In this document: one piece after another, positions 7,911 to 17,526 of the stretch | Numbering within the stretch: position 1 is the first letter of the stretch | Layout of the letters: every line of letters begins with the position of its first letter | Assembly (NCBI GenBank): GCA_945787555.1 | Contig: CALZJG010000056.1 | Span: 1 to 36,888, forward strand | DNA length: 36,888 nt | Origin: an uncultured Chromatiaceae bacterium | GTDB lineage: Bacteria; Pseudomonadota; Gammaproteobacteria; DRLM01 | Direction: 5' to 3' | The notes under the pieces: generated by a model | What the model was told of the DNA's origin: nothing | The model's database searches: none | Seen by the model: the letters and a program-made list of their open reading frames with translations, nothing else | Made by a program: the position numbers and the translations under genes

Positions 7911-7986
7911 TGGCGCTCCCTAGGGGACTCGAACCCCTGTTTTCGCCGTGAGAGGGCGACGTCCTAGACCGCTAGACGAAGGGAGC
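7911..7986 (-). tRNA. tRNA-Glu (anticodon CTC)
   Basis: Reading the minus strand from 7986, the acceptor stem GCTCCCT pairs with AGGGAGC, followed by discriminator G and an encoded CCA. The D-arm (CGTCTAGCGGTCTAGGAC), the anticodon loop CTCTCAC in a CGCC/GGCG stem and the T-arm (GGGGTTCGAGTCCCC) all match bacterial tRNA-Glu. The anticodon is CTC, reading GAG only, so an isoacceptor with UUC must exist elsewhere in the genome. Confidence 0.96.
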
Positions 7987-8030
7987 GTGGGCGGGATGCC
8001 GCGCTTTATCCTCTGGCGCGGAAAGCGTGT

Positions 8031-8058
8031 ATTATACGCGGCCGTTATTCATTCACAA
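8031..8058 (-). promoter_or_regulatory. Promoter of tRNA-Glu
   Basis: On the minus strand TTGTGA (8053-8058) and a perfect TATAAT (8031-8036) are separated by 16 bases. Transcription would begin about 38 bases before the tRNA 5' end, and the bases after the -10 are GC-rich, as is common for stable-RNA promoters. The element overlaps the 5' extension of the pcnB reading frame, which argues against a very early pcnB start. Confidence 0.7.
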
Positions 8059-8074
8059 GCGATTAGAACTTACG

Positions 8075-9412
8075 TTGCAGAACAACACAGACAGTCACGT
8101 CGAGCCGCGCATCGTTCCCCGGCCGGAGCATGCGATCTCACGCGCCAACATCAGCCCCAACGCCTTGAAGGTGTTGTACCGGCTCAAGGGCGCCGGGTAT
8201 GACGCCTATCTGGTTGGCGGTGGCGTGCGCGACATGCTGCTTGGGAGGGAGCCCAAGGACTTCGATGTCGCCACCAATGCCTTACCGGAGGAGGTGAAGA
8301 AGCTGTTCGGAAATTGCCTGCTGATCGGGCGCCGTTTTCGCCTCGCTCATGTGCGCTATGGCAGGGAAGTCATTGAGGTGGCCACTTTTCGCGGGCCGAG
8401 CGAAGGTGACGAAGTGGAAGGCACGCGCAGCGAAACGGGCCGCATCTTGCGCGACAATGTCTACGGCACCTTGGTGGAGGATGCCTTCCGGCGTGATTTC
8501 ACCGTCAATGCGCTCTATTACAACATCGCCGACTTCTCGGTGGTCGATTTCACCGACGGCATGGACGACCTCAAGGCGGGCTTACTGCGTTTGGTCGGCG
8601 ACCCCGAGCGCCGTTATCGCGAGGATCCGGTGCGCATGTTGCGCGCGGTGCGCTTCGCTGCCAAGTTGGGTTTTCGTATCCATCCAAAAACCGAGGCGGC
8701 GATGTTGGCATTGGCACCCTTGTTGGCCGACATTCCCCCCGCGCGTTTATTCGACGAAGTACTCAAGTTGTTTTTGGGCGGTTGTGCGGTGCAGACCTTC
8801 GAGTTATTGCGTCATTACGGTTTATTCAAATATCTGTTTCCACAAACCGATGCTTGGTTATCCCACGAGGAAGACAATTTTCCGCTGACCTTGTTGGTGC
8901 GGGCATTGGCCAATACCGACCTGCGACTGGCCGAAGCCAAGCCGGTCACGCCGGCCTTCTTATACGCAGCTTTGTTGTGGGAACCCATGCGCCATGCCGC
9001 CGCGTCCCGCGAGGCGGAGGGAGCGAGCGAGCTGGCGGCGATGCAGGAGGCGGCCAGCGAGGTGGTGGAGGCGCAGCTGCATCACACCTCCCTGCCCAAG
9101 CGCTTCGCTTTGCCGATGCGTGAAATCTGGATGTTGCAGGCGAGACTCACTCGAATCACCGGCATGCGACCACTCAAGTTGTTGAGCCATACGCGTTTTC
9201 GCGCCGCCTATGACTTTCTCTTGTTGCGCGCCGAGGCGGGCGAGCCAATTCAAACACTTTGTGAGTGGTGGACAGAGTTCCAGACCTTGGATGAGAATGC
9301 ACAGCTCGCGCGTTTGCGTACGACCGCCAAACCCGGCCAGGGGAAGAAGCGTCGCAGTCGTCGAGGCAAGCGCAAATCCAAGCAGAACAACAACACGGCG
9401 ACCGACGATTGA
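8075..9412 (+). CDS. pcnB: Poly(A) polymerase I
   Basis: The enzyme adds poly(A) tails to RNA 3' ends and so promotes decay by the degradosome and PNPase. The class II nucleotidyltransferase head shows YLVGGGVRDMLLG and the catalytic DFD (about residues 62-64), then GRRFRLAHV, and PARLFDEVLKLF of the tRNA-binding domain. The C-terminal tail is very basic (KKRRSRRGKRKSK) and ends in asparagines, as in PcnB rather than CCA-adding enzymes. At 445 residues it is close to the E. coli length. The start is uncertain: TTG at 8075 gives the best family length, but the frame is open to a GTG at 8027 that overlaps the tRNA promoter; no clear ribosome site is seen. folK follows 24 bp downstream. Confidence 0.92.
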   Translation: MQNNTDSHVEPRIVPRPEHAISRANISPNALKVLYRLKGAGYDAYLVGGGVRDMLLGREPKDFDVATNALPEEVKKLFGNCLLIGRRFRLAHVRYGREVIEVATFRGPSEGDEVEGTRSETGRILRDNVYGTLVEDAFRRDFTVNALYYNIADFSVVDFTDGMDDLKAGLLRLVGDPERRYREDPVRMLRAVRFAAKLGFRIHPKTEAAMLALAPLLADIPPARLFDEVLKLFLGGCAVQTFELLRHYGLFKYLFPQTDAWLSHEEDNFPLTLLVRALANTDLRLAEAKPVTPAFLYAALLWEPMRHAAASREAEGASELAAMQEAASEVVEAQLHHTSLPKRFALPMREIWMLQARLTRITGMRPLKLLSHTRFRAAYDFLLLRAEAGEPIQTLCEWWTEFQTLDENAQLARLRTTAKPGQGKKRRSRRGKRKSKQNNNTATDD

Positions 9413-9436
9413 CGAGGGCAGCCGAAGGAGGGGACG

Positions 9437-9934
9437 ATGAATTCCATGCTGGTGCGAGCCTATGTGGCCCTAGGTAGTAATCTCCAAGATCCGGTCAAGC
9501 AGATACGCCGCGCGGTGTCCGCCATGGATGAGTTACCCGGCACGTGTTGCGTGGCCGCTTCGTCCTTGTATCGCAGCGCGCCATTGGGACCGCAGGATCA
9601 AGCCGAGTATGTCAATGCCGTCGCAGCCATCGACACGCGCTTGTCGGCGCACGATCTGCTGGTCGAAATGCAACGCGTGGAGACGCGCCACGGGCGCATG
9701 CGCCACGGTGAGCGTTGGGGGCCACGCACCTTGGATCTGGATTTGTTGTTGTATGGTGATGAAACCCATGAAGACGAGAAATTGACCGTGCCGCATCCGG
9801 GCTTGCCCGAGCGCAATTTCGTTTTGTATCCGCTGCGGGAGATCGCGCCTTGGCTGCACATTCCCGGGCTCGGAAGTTTGGAGGCCTTGGTGGGGGGTTG
9901 TCCCGACGTCGGCTTGCAGCCGCTCGCCGTTTAA
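9437..9934 (+). CDS. folK: 2-amino-4-hydroxy-6-hydroxymethyldihydropteridine diphosphokinase (HPPK)
   Basis: This 165-residue enzyme transfers pyrophosphate from ATP to hydroxymethyl-dihydropterin in folate synthesis. It has the opening AYVALGSNL (residues 8-16), the substrate loop YRSAPLGPQDQAEYVNAV and the HPPK signature RWGPRTLDLDLL (93-104), whose D100 and D102 bind the two magnesium ions. GGAGG precedes the ATG. It is followed after one base by the deoxynucleoside kinase gene, and lies in the pcnB-folK-dgk-panBCD order seen in many Gamma- and Betaproteobacteria. Confidence 0.95.
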   Translation: MNSMLVRAYVALGSNLQDPVKQIRRAVSAMDELPGTCCVAASSLYRSAPLGPQDQAEYVNAVAAIDTRLSAHDLLVEMQRVETRHGRMRHGERWGPRTLDLDLLLYGDETHEDEKLTVPHPGLPERNFVLYPLREIAPWLHIPGLGSLEALVGGCPDVGLQPLAV

Positions 9935-9935
9935 T

Positions 9936-10589
9936 ATGAATTTGGATGCGCCGGGTTACATTGTCGTCGAGGGGCCGATCGGAGTAGGGAAAACCAGCCT
10001 GGCGCGGCGCCTGGCCGAGACCTTCGCCAGCGATGTGTTGTTGGAGCGGGCCGAGGACAACCCTTTTCTCGAGCGCTACTATCAAAATCCCCGCGCCGCG
10101 GCATTGGCGACGCAGTTGTCGTTTTTGTTTCAACGCGCCCAGCAAATGCAGGCGTTACGGCAGGGTGATTTGTTTCGCCCCACCGCCTTGGTGGCGGATT
10201 TTCTGCTCGACAAGGATCGCTTATTCGCTCAGTTGACGCTGGACCATGACGAATTGCAGCTCTATGAACAAGTGTATCGCCATTTGACCTTGGACGCGCC
10301 GCGCCCGGACTTGGTGGTGTATCTGCAAGCGCCGGTGGAAGTGTTACTCGAGCGCGTCAAGAAACGCGGTATTGCCTATGAACGGCTGATCGAATCGGCC
10401 TATTTGCAACGTCTCACCGATGTCTATGCGCAGTTCTTCCATCACTACGATCAAGCCCCGTTGCTGATCGTCAATGCGGCAGAGATCGACTTAGTGGGCA
10501 ACGATCGCGATTATAATGAACTGGTGGACCGCATCCGCCGCACCCGCGGCGGCCGGCATTTTTTCAATCCCTTGCCACTCAATTTTTGA
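9936..10589 (+). CDS. Deoxynucleoside kinase (dAK/dGK family)
   Basis: This 217-residue protein has the Walker A loop EGPIGVGKTS (12-21), the AEDNPFLERYYQNP segment after it that contacts the nucleoside, and the lid region ERVKKRGIAYERLI. These define the deoxyadenosine/deoxyguanosine kinase family (Pfam dNK). It probably phosphorylates salvaged purine deoxynucleosides. A protein of this type often lies between folK and panB in Proteobacteria, which supports the call, although the exact base specificity cannot be read. No strong ribosome site is seen; translation may be coupled to folK, whose stop is one base upstream. Confidence 0.85.
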   Translation: MNLDAPGYIVVEGPIGVGKTSLARRLAETFASDVLLERAEDNPFLERYYQNPRAAALATQLSFLFQRAQQMQALRQGDLFRPTALVADFLLDKDRLFAQLTLDHDELQLYEQVYRHLTLDAPRPDLVVYLQAPVEVLLERVKKRGIAYERLIESAYLQRLTDVYAQFFHHYDQAPLLIVNAAEIDLVGNDRDYNELVDRIRRTRGGRHFFNPLPLNF

Positions 10590-10611
10590 TTATTAGTGTG
10601 ATTGTAGGCCC

Positions 10612-11430
10612 ATGAGTACAACTTCCTCCCACACCGCGGCGGTGACCGTAGCCACACTGCGCAAGCTGAAGCGCAACGGCGAAAAGATTGCCTGCCTCAC
10701 CGCGTATGACGCCAGCTTCGCCGCCATGGTGGACGGCGCCGGTGTGGAGGTGGTGTTGGTGGGGGATTCATTGGGGATGGTGGTGCAGGGTCGTGAGACC
10801 ACGGTGCCGGTGAGTATGGACGACATGGTCTACCACAGCCGCGCCGCGGCGCGCGGGCAGCGCCGTGCACTGTTGATGGTGGACATGCCCTTCATGAGTT
10901 ACGCCACCCCCGCGCAAGCCCTGCTCAACGCCGCGCGCCTGATGCAGGAAGGCGGCGCGCACATGGTGAAGCTGGAGGGCGGCGCCATCCAAGTGGACAC
11001 CGTGAGCAATCTCACCGCGCGCGGCATCCCGGTGTGCGCCCACTTAGGTCTGCAGCCGCAATCGGTGCATCGTCTGGGCGGCTATCGCGTCCAAGGGCGT
11101 GAGGCCGCCGCCGCCGAGGCGATGCTGCAAGATGCTCAGGCGTTGCAGGAAGCCGGCGCCGATGTGCTGATCCTGGAGAGTGTGCCTAGCGCGTTGGCCG
11201 CTCGCATCACGGCCCAAATGACCATCCCGGTCATCGGCATTGGCGCCGGCCCGGACTGTGATGGGCAAGTGCTGGTGCTTTACGACATGCTCGGCATCAC
11301 CCAGGGTAAGACGCCCAAATTCGCCCGCAACTTCATGCCGGGTCACGATAATGTGCAAGCGGCCATGGCCGCCTATGTTGAGGCGGTGAAAAGCGGCACC
11401 TTTCCCGCTCCCGAGCACTGTTTTGACTAA
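10612..11430 (+). CDS. panB: 3-methyl-2-oxobutanoate hydroxymethyltransferase
   Basis: The enzyme adds a hydroxymethyl group from methylene-THF to alpha-ketoisovalerate to make ketopantoate, the first committed step of pantothenate and CoA synthesis. At 272 residues it is of normal length. Family motifs include LTAYDASFA, the metal-binding VGDSLGMV (D52), KLEGG, CAHLGLQPQSV, the catalytic glutamate in LILESVP and the PVIGIGAG turn. TAGG lies before the ATG. Its stop overlaps the panC start (TAATG), showing tight coupling. Confidence 0.97.
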   Translation: MSTTSSHTAAVTVATLRKLKRNGEKIACLTAYDASFAAMVDGAGVEVVLVGDSLGMVVQGRETTVPVSMDDMVYHSRAAARGQRRALLMVDMPFMSYATPAQALLNAARLMQEGGAHMVKLEGGAIQVDTVSNLTARGIPVCAHLGLQPQSVHRLGGYRVQGREAAAAEAMLQDAQALQEAGADVLILESVPSALAARITAQMTIPVIGIGAGPDCDGQVLVLYDMLGITQGKTPKFARNFMPGHDNVQAAMAAYVEAVKSGTFPAPEHCFD

Positions 11431-12281
11431 TGCAAACCGTACATAACATCGCCGGCCTGCGCGCCTTGGTGGATCAGTGGCGTAGTCGTCGCGAGCGCGT
11501 GGCCTTCGTGCCCACCATGGGCAATTTGCACGCGGGGCATATGCACTTGGTCAAGCAGGCCGCGGGTGCCGGTGATCGCGTGGTGGTGAGCATATTCGTC
11601 AACCCCATGCAATTCGGCCCCAGCGAGGATTATGCAGCCTATCCCCGCACGCTCAAGGCCGACAGCCTCAAACTGGCCGAGAACGGCGTACACTTGCTGT
11701 TTGTGCCCGACATGGCGGAGTTGTATCCCAACGGCGTGGAGGCCACCACGCGCGTCGAGGTGCCGGGCTTGTCCGATATTTTGTGTGGCGCGGAGCGGCC
11801 GGGGCATTTCACCGGTGTGGCTACTGTGGTGGCCAAGCTATTCAGCGCCGTGCGCCCGCATGTGGCCCTCTTCGGCGAGAAAGACTATCAGCAGTTACTG
11901 GTGGTGCAGCGTCTGGCGGAGGATCTATGCATGCCGGTGGAAGTCATGGGTGTCCCCACGGTGCGTGAGAGCGACGGCCTGGCCCTGAGTTCGCGCAACG
12001 GCTATCTTTCGCTGGAGCAACGCGCCGTCGCGCCGTTGTTGCACAACGCGCTGCAACACGCCTGCCAGCGACTGGTGGGCGGTGACCATGATTTTGCCGC
12101 GGTGGAAGCCGATTGTGTCGCGGCGCTAGGCGAGGGCGGCTATACACCCGACTATGTCAGCATCCGCCGCAGCGAGGATTTGGGGCTACCACAGGCCACG
12201 GATACGGCGCTGCGTATCCTCGCCGCGGCCTGGCTGGGCAAGGCGCGTTTGATTGATAACTTGCCGATTACGTTGAAGTAA
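11430..12281 (+). CDS. panC: Pantoate--beta-alanine ligase (pantothenate synthetase)
   Basis: This 283-residue enzyme condenses pantoate and beta-alanine using ATP. It has the nucleotidyl-transferase PTMGNLHAGH motif (HAGH at 34-37), FVNPMQFGPSEDYAAYPRT, the FGEKDYQQLLVVQRL segment and the KMSKS-like LALSSRNGYL. It starts inside the panB stop codon. Beta-alanine is supplied by PanD, encoded 100 bp downstream. Confidence 0.97.
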   Translation: MQTVHNIAGLRALVDQWRSRRERVAFVPTMGNLHAGHMHLVKQAAGAGDRVVVSIFVNPMQFGPSEDYAAYPRTLKADSLKLAENGVHLLFVPDMAELYPNGVEATTRVEVPGLSDILCGAERPGHFTGVATVVAKLFSAVRPHVALFGEKDYQQLLVVQRLAEDLCMPVEVMGVPTVRESDGLALSSRNGYLSLEQRAVAPLLHNALQHACQRLVGGDHDFAAVEADCVAALGEGGYTPDYVSIRRSEDLGLPQATDTALRILAAAWLGKARLIDNLPITLK

Positions 12282-12381
12282 TCGGCGCGAGCCCGCATAA
12301 TAGCCCCGTGAGTAAACTTATCGGGCTTGCCCGGCGTCTAAGCCAGGGTAGGCCTGTTTGCGCTGGAAGGAAGCCGTAATC

Positions 12382-12762
12382 ATGCAGATGACCATGCTCA
12401 AAGCCAAGCTGCACCACGCGCGCGTGACCCACGCAGAGCTGGAGTACGAGGGTTCCTGCGCCATTGATGGCGCGTTGCTGGACCAGGCGGGCATCCGCGA
12501 GTACGAGCAAATTCAAATCTACAATCTCGCCAACGGCGAGCGCTTCACCACCTATGCCATCCGTGCCGAGGATGGCTCGGGCATCATTTCCGTGAACGGC
12601 GCGGCCGCGCATAAGGCCCAGCCGGGCAACCGCGTGATCATCTGCAGCTATGCCGTTTATAACCAGCACGAGTTGGTCAATTACCAGCCCACGTTGGTGT
12701 ATCTCGATGCAGATAATCGCATTACCCGCAAGAGCCACGCCATTCCGGTGCAAGTGGCTTGA
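12382..12762 (+). CDS. panD: Aspartate 1-decarboxylase proenzyme
   Basis: This 126-residue protein has exactly the length of E. coli PanD. It makes beta-alanine from aspartate using a pyruvoyl group formed by self-cleavage between G24 and S25 in YEGSCAID. Other hallmarks are [10 protein letters not shown], the K9 of the active site, [20 protein letters not shown] and the C-terminal AIPVQVA. The ATG at 12382 was chosen on length; an in-frame ATG two codons later is possible. GGAAG lies upstream with loose spacing. The 100-bp gap to panC could hold a separate promoter, but I see none that is clear. Confidence 0.95.
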   Translation: MQMTMLKAKLHHARVTHAELEYEGSCAIDGALLDQAGIREYEQIQIYNLANGERFTTYAIRAEDGSGIISVNGAAAHKAQPGNRVIICSYAVYNQHELVNYQPTLVYLDADNRITRKSHAIPVQVA

Positions 12763-12841
12763 TGCATCAATCAGCGTGCTGAATATCTCGTAGAATAGGG
12801 CCATGCGGCGTCGGCTGACGGCGACCTGCGTTGAGGACTGT

Positions 12842-12862
12842 AAACGGCGCTATGCGCCATTT
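12842..12862 (+). terminator. Weak hairpin after panD
   Basis: AAAC-GGCGC-TAT-GCGCC-ATTT forms a short stem flanked by A and T runs about 80 bases after panD. It could end the pan operon in either direction, but the T run is short. The rest of 12763-13038 shows no gene; an ATCGGCCGAT palindrome lies near 12950. Confidence 0.35.
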
Positions 12863-13038
12863 CACGCCGAGTTTGGCTCCCGTCGAGATTTTATCAGCAA
12901 GCGTTAATTTCCCACCGCACCACACCCAAAGTTAATTGTTGCGCCGATCGGCCGATGAAGATATCGGTGATCGCGGGCTGGCGACGGCCTGCGCGGCAGG
13001 TATGATGATCATCGTGTCACTGGCGAAGGGAGGATGAC

Positions 13039-13974
13039 ATGCAGAGCAGTGTGAGTTCAGGGAAGAGAGTGGTGTTCATGGCCTTGGCGTGGTTGGGCGC
13101 CATGGTCGCGCTGCCGGTCCAGGCCGAACGGCAAGTCGTTGCCGTGAGCCAGGCACAGGTGAGCGCCGCTGAGATCGCCCGACACGCCAATCCCAATACC
13201 TTGATGCTGCGCTCGTCCTCGGCCGTAGTGATGGACCCGCGCGAGGGCGTGGTGCTGATGGAGCGCAATGTCGAGGAGCAGCGTCCCATCGCCTCACTGA
13301 CTAAGCTGATGACTGCCATGGTGGTGTTGGACGCCAAGTTGCCCTTGGACGCCACCATCCGCATCAGCCGCGAGGATCGTGACAGGTTGCGCGGCACCGG
13401 TTCACGCTTGGACTACGGCGTGAAGTTGACGCGCCGCGATGTGTTGCTCGCCGCGTTGGGGGGCTCCGACAATCGCGCCGCGGCGGCCTTGGCGCGCACT
13501 TACGCTGGCGGTCGCACGGCGATGATGCGCGCCATGAACGACAAGGCGCGCCGCCTCGGCATGCATGATACCCATTACGCCGATTCTTCCGGACTGAGCA
13601 GCGACAACGTTTCTACGGCGCGCGATATGGCCACCTTGGTGTTGGCGGCGCGCAAGTATCCGCTGCTCCGCGAACTGTCCACCGACGGCATGTTCAGCGT
13701 GCGCGATCAGCGCAACGGTCGGGTCATCGAGTTCTTCAATACCAACCGTTTGGTGCGCTCAGCGAAGTGGGCCGTGAATTTGAGCAAGACCGGCTATACC
13801 GCCGACGCCGGCAATTGCCTGGTGATGGAAACGGTGATCGGAGAACGCCCGGTGATCATCGTGTTGCTTAACTCCTGGGGCAAACTCAGCAAATACGGCG
13901 ACTCCGGTCGGATACGCGATTGGTTGCTGAAAGCCGAACGCAAGGCCTTGCGCGTCGCCGAGACACCCACCTAA
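13039..13974 (+). CDS. pbpG: D-alanyl-D-alanine endopeptidase (PBP7 type)
   Basis: This 311-residue exported serine peptidase of the low-molecular-mass PBP family (peptidase S11) cleaves peptidoglycan cross-links in the periplasm. The signal peptide ends near PVQA (28-29). The three active-site motifs are all present: SLTK (S86-K89), SDN (143-145) and KTG (250-252). Surrounding text such as PIASLTKLMTAMVVLDA and DSSGLSSDNVSTARDM matches PBP7 more than the DacA/DacC carboxypeptidases, and the C-terminal beta domain of those enzymes is missing. GAAGGGAGG sits 5 bases before the ATG. It occupies the place before truA where Pseudomonas carries fimV. Confidence 0.88.
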   Translation: MQSSVSSGKRVVFMALAWLGAMVALPVQAERQVVAVSQAQVSAAEIARHANPNTLMLRSSSAVVMDPREGVVLMERNVEEQRPIASLTKLMTAMVVLDAKLPLDATIRISREDRDRLRGTGSRLDYGVKLTRRDVLLAALGGSDNRAAAALARTYAGGRTAMMRAMNDKARRLGMHDTHYADSSGLSSDNVSTARDMATLVLAARKYPLLRELSTDGMFSVRDQRNGRVIEFFNTNRLVRSAKWAVNLSKTGYTADAGNCLVMETVIGERPVIIVLLNSWGKLSKYGDSGRIRDWLLKAERKALRVAETPT

Positions 13975-14032
13975 CCCAGAACGTTCCCGCCGGGGTGCAG
14001 TACAATGAGCCCTTTTTCGTGGGTTCCAGGTC

Positions 14033-14815
14033 ATGCGCATCGCCTTGGGGGTCGAATACGACGGTAGCGGTTTCGCCGGTTGGCAGTTGCAGCGAGCGGG
14101 CGTTGCCACCGTGCAGGGCGCGGTGGAAGCGGGACTTTCCAAGGTGGCGAACCATCCGCTGCGGGTGATTTGCGCCGGCCGCACCGACGCCGGCGTCCAT
14201 GCCACCATGCAAGTCATCCATTTCGATACCGAGGCCGAGCGCAGCATGCGCTCCTGGGTCTACGGGGCTAATGCCAACCTGCCCGAGGCGGTGTGCCTAC
14301 GCTGGGCGCAGCCGGTGTCTGAGGATTTTCATGCGCGCTTTTCCGCGCTGCGGCGGCGTTATCGTTACGTGATATTCAATCGCCCGCTGCGGCCGACGTT
14401 CCTGGCTGCGCGCGTGTCCTGGGATTATCGGCCGCTGGATGTCGAGCGGATGCGAGCGGCCGCCCGGCATCTAGTTGGCGAACAGGATTTCTCCGCCTTC
14501 CGCGCTCAACAGTGCCAGGCCAAGAGTCCGGTGCGCACCGTGCATGAATTGACGCTTACCCGGCGCGACGATCTCCTCCTACTCGACATCGAGGCCAATG
14601 CCTTTTTGCATCACATGGTGCGCAACATCGCCGGGGTCTTGCTCGAAATCGGCGCCGGCCGGCGTGCGCCGGAATGGGCGCGGGAGGTGTTGGAAACGCG
14701 TGAGCGCGCGCGCGGAGGGGTGACCGCGCCGCCCCACGGTTTGTACTTGATGGGGGTGACCTATCCGCCGCACTTCACTGTTCCGGCGCTTTCCCCCTCT
14801 TCCGCGGTTTGGTAA
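14033..14815 (+). CDS. truA: tRNA pseudouridine(38-40) synthase
   Basis: This 260-residue enzyme converts uridines 38-40 in the tRNA anticodon arm to pseudouridine. The catalytic aspartate D52 lies in GRTDAGVHA (49-57). Other TruA segments are YDGSGFAGWQ, RRRYRYVIFN and LHHMVRNIAG. The length is normal. Only a weak AGG precedes the ATG. The truA-trpF order is conserved in many Gammaproteobacteria. Confidence 0.96.
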   Translation: MRIALGVEYDGSGFAGWQLQRAGVATVQGAVEAGLSKVANHPLRVICAGRTDAGVHATMQVIHFDTEAERSMRSWVYGANANLPEAVCLRWAQPVSEDFHARFSALRRRYRYVIFNRPLRPTFLAARVSWDYRPLDVERMRAAARHLVGEQDFSAFRAQQCQAKSPVRTVHELTLTRRDDLLLLDIEANAFLHHMVRNIAGVLLEIGAGRRAPEWAREVLETRERARGGVTAPPHGLYLMGVTYPPHFTVPALSPSSAVW

Positions 14816-14848
14816 CCTGTGCGCCTTTCGCCTGTTCCGGCGGTAAGC

Positions 14849-15475
14849 ATGCGTGTTCGCGTTAAGATCTGTGGTATCACCCGGGTGGAGGACGCCCTGG
14901 CTGCGGCGCGGCTGGGGGCTGACGCGGTCGGCTTGGTATTCTACGACCCCAGCCCACGCGCGGTGAGCATCGCCCAGGCGTGCGCCATCGTGGCGGCCTT
15001 GCCGCCTTTTGTGACGGCGGTGGGTTTATTCGTCGATCCGGCGCCGGCGACAGTGCGCGCGGTGCTGGATGAGCTGCCCTTGGGATTGCTGCAATTTCAC
15101 GGCCAAGAAACGCCGTCGACGTGCGCTGTCTATGGGCTTCCGTACATCAAGGCGTTGCGCATGCGAGAGGGCGTGGATGTGGCCGCCGCGGCGGCCCGTT
15201 ACGACGCGGCGGTCGGGCTGTTGTTGGATACCTATCAACCCGGCCTGGCCGGGGGTACTGGTGCGACTTTCGATTGGCAGCGAGTACCGGCGGGTTTGGA
15301 TAAGCCCATCATCCTCGCCGGTGGCCTGACGCCGCAGAATGTGGCCGCCGCCGTCAAACAAGTGCGGCCCTATGCCGTGGACGTGAGCGGCGGTGTCGAG
15401 GCGGACAAGGGTATCAAGGACGCGGCCAAGCTGGCGGCGTTTATACGAGGTGTGCACAGTGTCCAAATTGATTGA
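14849..15475 (+). CDS. trpF: Phosphoribosylanthranilate isomerase
   Basis: This 208-residue TIM-barrel enzyme performs the Amadori rearrangement in tryptophan synthesis. The catalytic cysteine is in VKICGIT (C8) and the catalytic aspartate in LLLDTY. The phosphate-binding end is [10 protein letters not shown] and the DVSGGVE turn. The ATG at 14849 begins at the usual TrpF N-terminus; the frame is open to a GTG at 14819, which adds ten residues not typical of the family. trpB starts inside the trpF 3' end, a 17-bp overlap. Confidence 0.95.
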   Translation: MRVRVKICGITRVEDALAAARLGADAVGLVFYDPSPRAVSIAQACAIVAALPPFVTAVGLFVDPAPATVRAVLDELPLGLLQFHGQETPSTCAVYGLPYIKALRMREGVDVAAAAARYDAAVGLLLDTYQPGLAGGTGATFDWQRVPAGLDKPIILAGGLTPQNVAAAVKQVRPYAVDVSGGVEADKGIKDAAKLAAFIRGVHSVQID

Positions 15476-16664
15476 CCACTATCCCGACGCCGACGGCCAT
15501 TTCGGTCCCTACGGCGGGCGCTTCGTCGCCGAGACGCTGATGGAGCCGTTGGAAGAGTTGCGCGTCGCCTACGAACAATGCCGCACCGACCCGAGGTTTC
15601 TCGCTGAATTCGATTATGACCTAAAGCACTACGTGGGCCGTCCTTCGCCGCTGTATTTCGCCGCGCGTTGGACACGGAAACTGGGCGGTGCCAAAATCTA
15701 TCTCAAGCGCGAAGACCTCAATCACACCGGCGCCCACAAAGTGAACAACACCGTCGGCCAGGCCTTGCTGGCCCAGCGCATGGGCAAGACGCGCATCATC
15801 GCCGAGACCGGCGCCGGTCAGCACGGCGTGGCCAGCGCCACCGTGGCAGCGCGCTTGGGGCTGGAATGCGTGGTGTACATGGGGGCGGAGGATGTCCAGC
15901 GTCAGGCCCTCAACGTCTATCGCATGCGTTTGCTGGGTGCCACCGTGGTACCGGTCACGTCCGGCTCCAAGACCTTGAAGGACGCGCTCAACGAAGCCAT
16001 GCGCGACTGGGTCACGCATGTCGACAACACCTTCTACATCATCGGGACGGTGGCGGGGCCGCATCCTTATCCGGCCATGGTGCGTGATTTTCAAGCCGTG
16101 ATCGGCCGCGAGGCGCGCGCCCAGATTCACGAGGCTGAGGGTCGTTTGCCCGATGCCTTGGTGGCCTGCGTGGGCGGCGGCTCCAACGCCATCGGCTTGT
16201 TCTATCCCTTCCTCGATGACGAGGGCGTGGCCATGTATGGTGTCGAAGGCGGCGGTGAGGGTGTGGCCTCGGGCCGACACGCGGCCCCCTTGTGCGCCGG
16301 TCGGCCCGGCGTGTTGCACGGCAATCGCACCTATTTGATGGAAGACGACGACGGTCAGATCATCGAGACCCACTCCATTTCCGCCGGGCTCGATTATCCC
16401 GGCGTCGGCCCCGAGCATGCGTGGCTCAAGGACAGTGGTCGTGCGCAGTATGTGAACGCCACCGATGATGAGGCTCTGGCGGCGTTTCACGAGCTGACGC
16501 GCATCGAAGGCATCATGCCGGCCTTGGAATCCAGTCATGCCTTGGCCTATGCGAAAAAGCTGGCGCCGACGCTACGCGAGGATCGGCTCATCATTGTGAA
16601 TCTGTCCGGGCGCGGCGATAAGGACATCCACACCGTGGCAGCCTTGGAGGGCATCGAGGTATGA
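15459..16664 (+). CDS. trpB: Tryptophan synthase beta chain
   Basis: This 401-residue PLP enzyme joins indole and serine to make tryptophan. The PLP lysine is K94 in HTGAHKVNN. Also seen are [19 protein letters not shown], the phosphate-binding GGGSNAIG and [16 protein letters not shown]. The GTG start at 15459 is supported by GAGGTG six bases upstream and by family length; an earlier in-frame ATG would add 22 unrelated residues. It overlaps trpF upstream and trpA downstream (ATGA), so the alpha and beta subunits are coupled in translation. Confidence 0.97.
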   Translation: MSKLIDHYPDADGHFGPYGGRFVAETLMEPLEELRVAYEQCRTDPRFLAEFDYDLKHYVGRPSPLYFAARWTRKLGGAKIYLKREDLNHTGAHKVNNTVGQALLAQRMGKTRIIAETGAGQHGVASATVAARLGLECVVYMGAEDVQRQALNVYRMRLLGATVVPVTSGSKTLKDALNEAMRDWVTHVDNTFYIIGTVAGPHPYPAMVRDFQAVIGREARAQIHEAEGRLPDALVACVGGGSNAIGLFYPFLDDEGVAMYGVEGGGEGVASGRHAAPLCAGRPGVLHGNRTYLMEDDDGQIIETHSISAGLDYPGVGPEHAWLKDSGRAQYVNATDDEALAAFHELTRIEGIMPALESSHALAYAKKLAPTLREDRLIIVNLSGRGDKDIHTVAALEGIEV

Positions 16665-17467
16665 GCCGTATCCAAGCGCGTTGCGCCCAGTTGCGCGAGG
16701 CCGGTAGCACGGCGTTGATTCCCTATATCACCGCCGGTGATCCCAGCCCGGCCGCCACCGTGCCGTTGCTGCATGCCTTGGTCAACGGCGGCGCGGATAT
16801 CATCGAATTGGGGGTGCCGTTTTCCGATCCCATGGCCGACGGGCCGGTCATCCAAGCCGCCTGCGAGCGGGCCTTGGCACATCACGTGAGCTTGCAGCAG
16901 GTGCTGGACATGGTGCGCGAATTCCGCGCCCAAGACAGCGTCACGCCGGTGGTGTTGATGGGCTATCTCAACCCCGTGGAAGTGATGGGTTATGAGCGTT
17001 TCGCCGCCGCGGCCGCCGCGGCCGGGGTGGACGGCGTGCTCAGCGTCGATTTGCCGCCGGAGGAAGGCCACGACTTGTTGACGGCATTGCGCGCCCACGG
17101 CTTGGATCCCATCTTCCTGCTCGCGCCCACTAGCACGCCGGAGCGAGTGCGGACAATTTGCGCCGCCGCCAGTGGTTTCGTTTACTACGTTTCGTTGAAG
17201 GGCGTCACTGGCGCCGCCACCTTGGACGTGGCGGCGGTAGCGGATAAAGTCCGCATGATACGTGCTCACACCGACCTTCCCATCGGGGTCGGCTTCGGCA
17301 TCCGCGACGGCGCATCCGCCGCGCGCGTGGCGCAAGTGGCCGACGCCGTGGTGGTAGGTAGCGCCCTGGTGCAACGCATCGCCGACAGCGCCGCGCAAGG
17401 GCAGGATATCAATGCCGCTGCCGCCGCCTTGATCGGCGACATGCGGCGGGCGATGGACGAGGTATGA
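16661..17467 (+). CDS. trpA: Tryptophan synthase alpha chain
   Basis: This 268-residue TIM barrel cleaves indole-3-glycerol phosphate and channels indole to TrpB. The catalytic residues E49 ([11 protein letters not shown]) and D60 (PMADGP) are at the same numbers as in E. coli. Further family segments are [11 protein letters not shown], the [10 protein letters not shown] loop and the phosphate-binding GVGFGI. The start overlaps the trpB stop. No further trp gene follows; a repeat element separates it from accD. Confidence 0.97.
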   Translation: MSRIQARCAQLREAGSTALIPYITAGDPSPAATVPLLHALVNGGADIIELGVPFSDPMADGPVIQAACERALAHHVSLQQVLDMVREFRAQDSVTPVVLMGYLNPVEVMGYERFAAAAAAAGVDGVLSVDLPPEEGHDLLTALRAHGLDPIFLLAPTSTPERVRTICAAASGFVYYVSLKGVTGAATLDVAAVADKVRMIRAHTDLPIGVGFGIRDGASAARVAQVADAVVVGSALVQRIADSAAQGQDINAAAAALIGDMRRAMDEV

Positions 17468-17526
17468 CATCAGGCATGATACGAGGCACGGCGCAGGCTG
17501 ATTTATCGTGTTGCAGTGACCTCAGC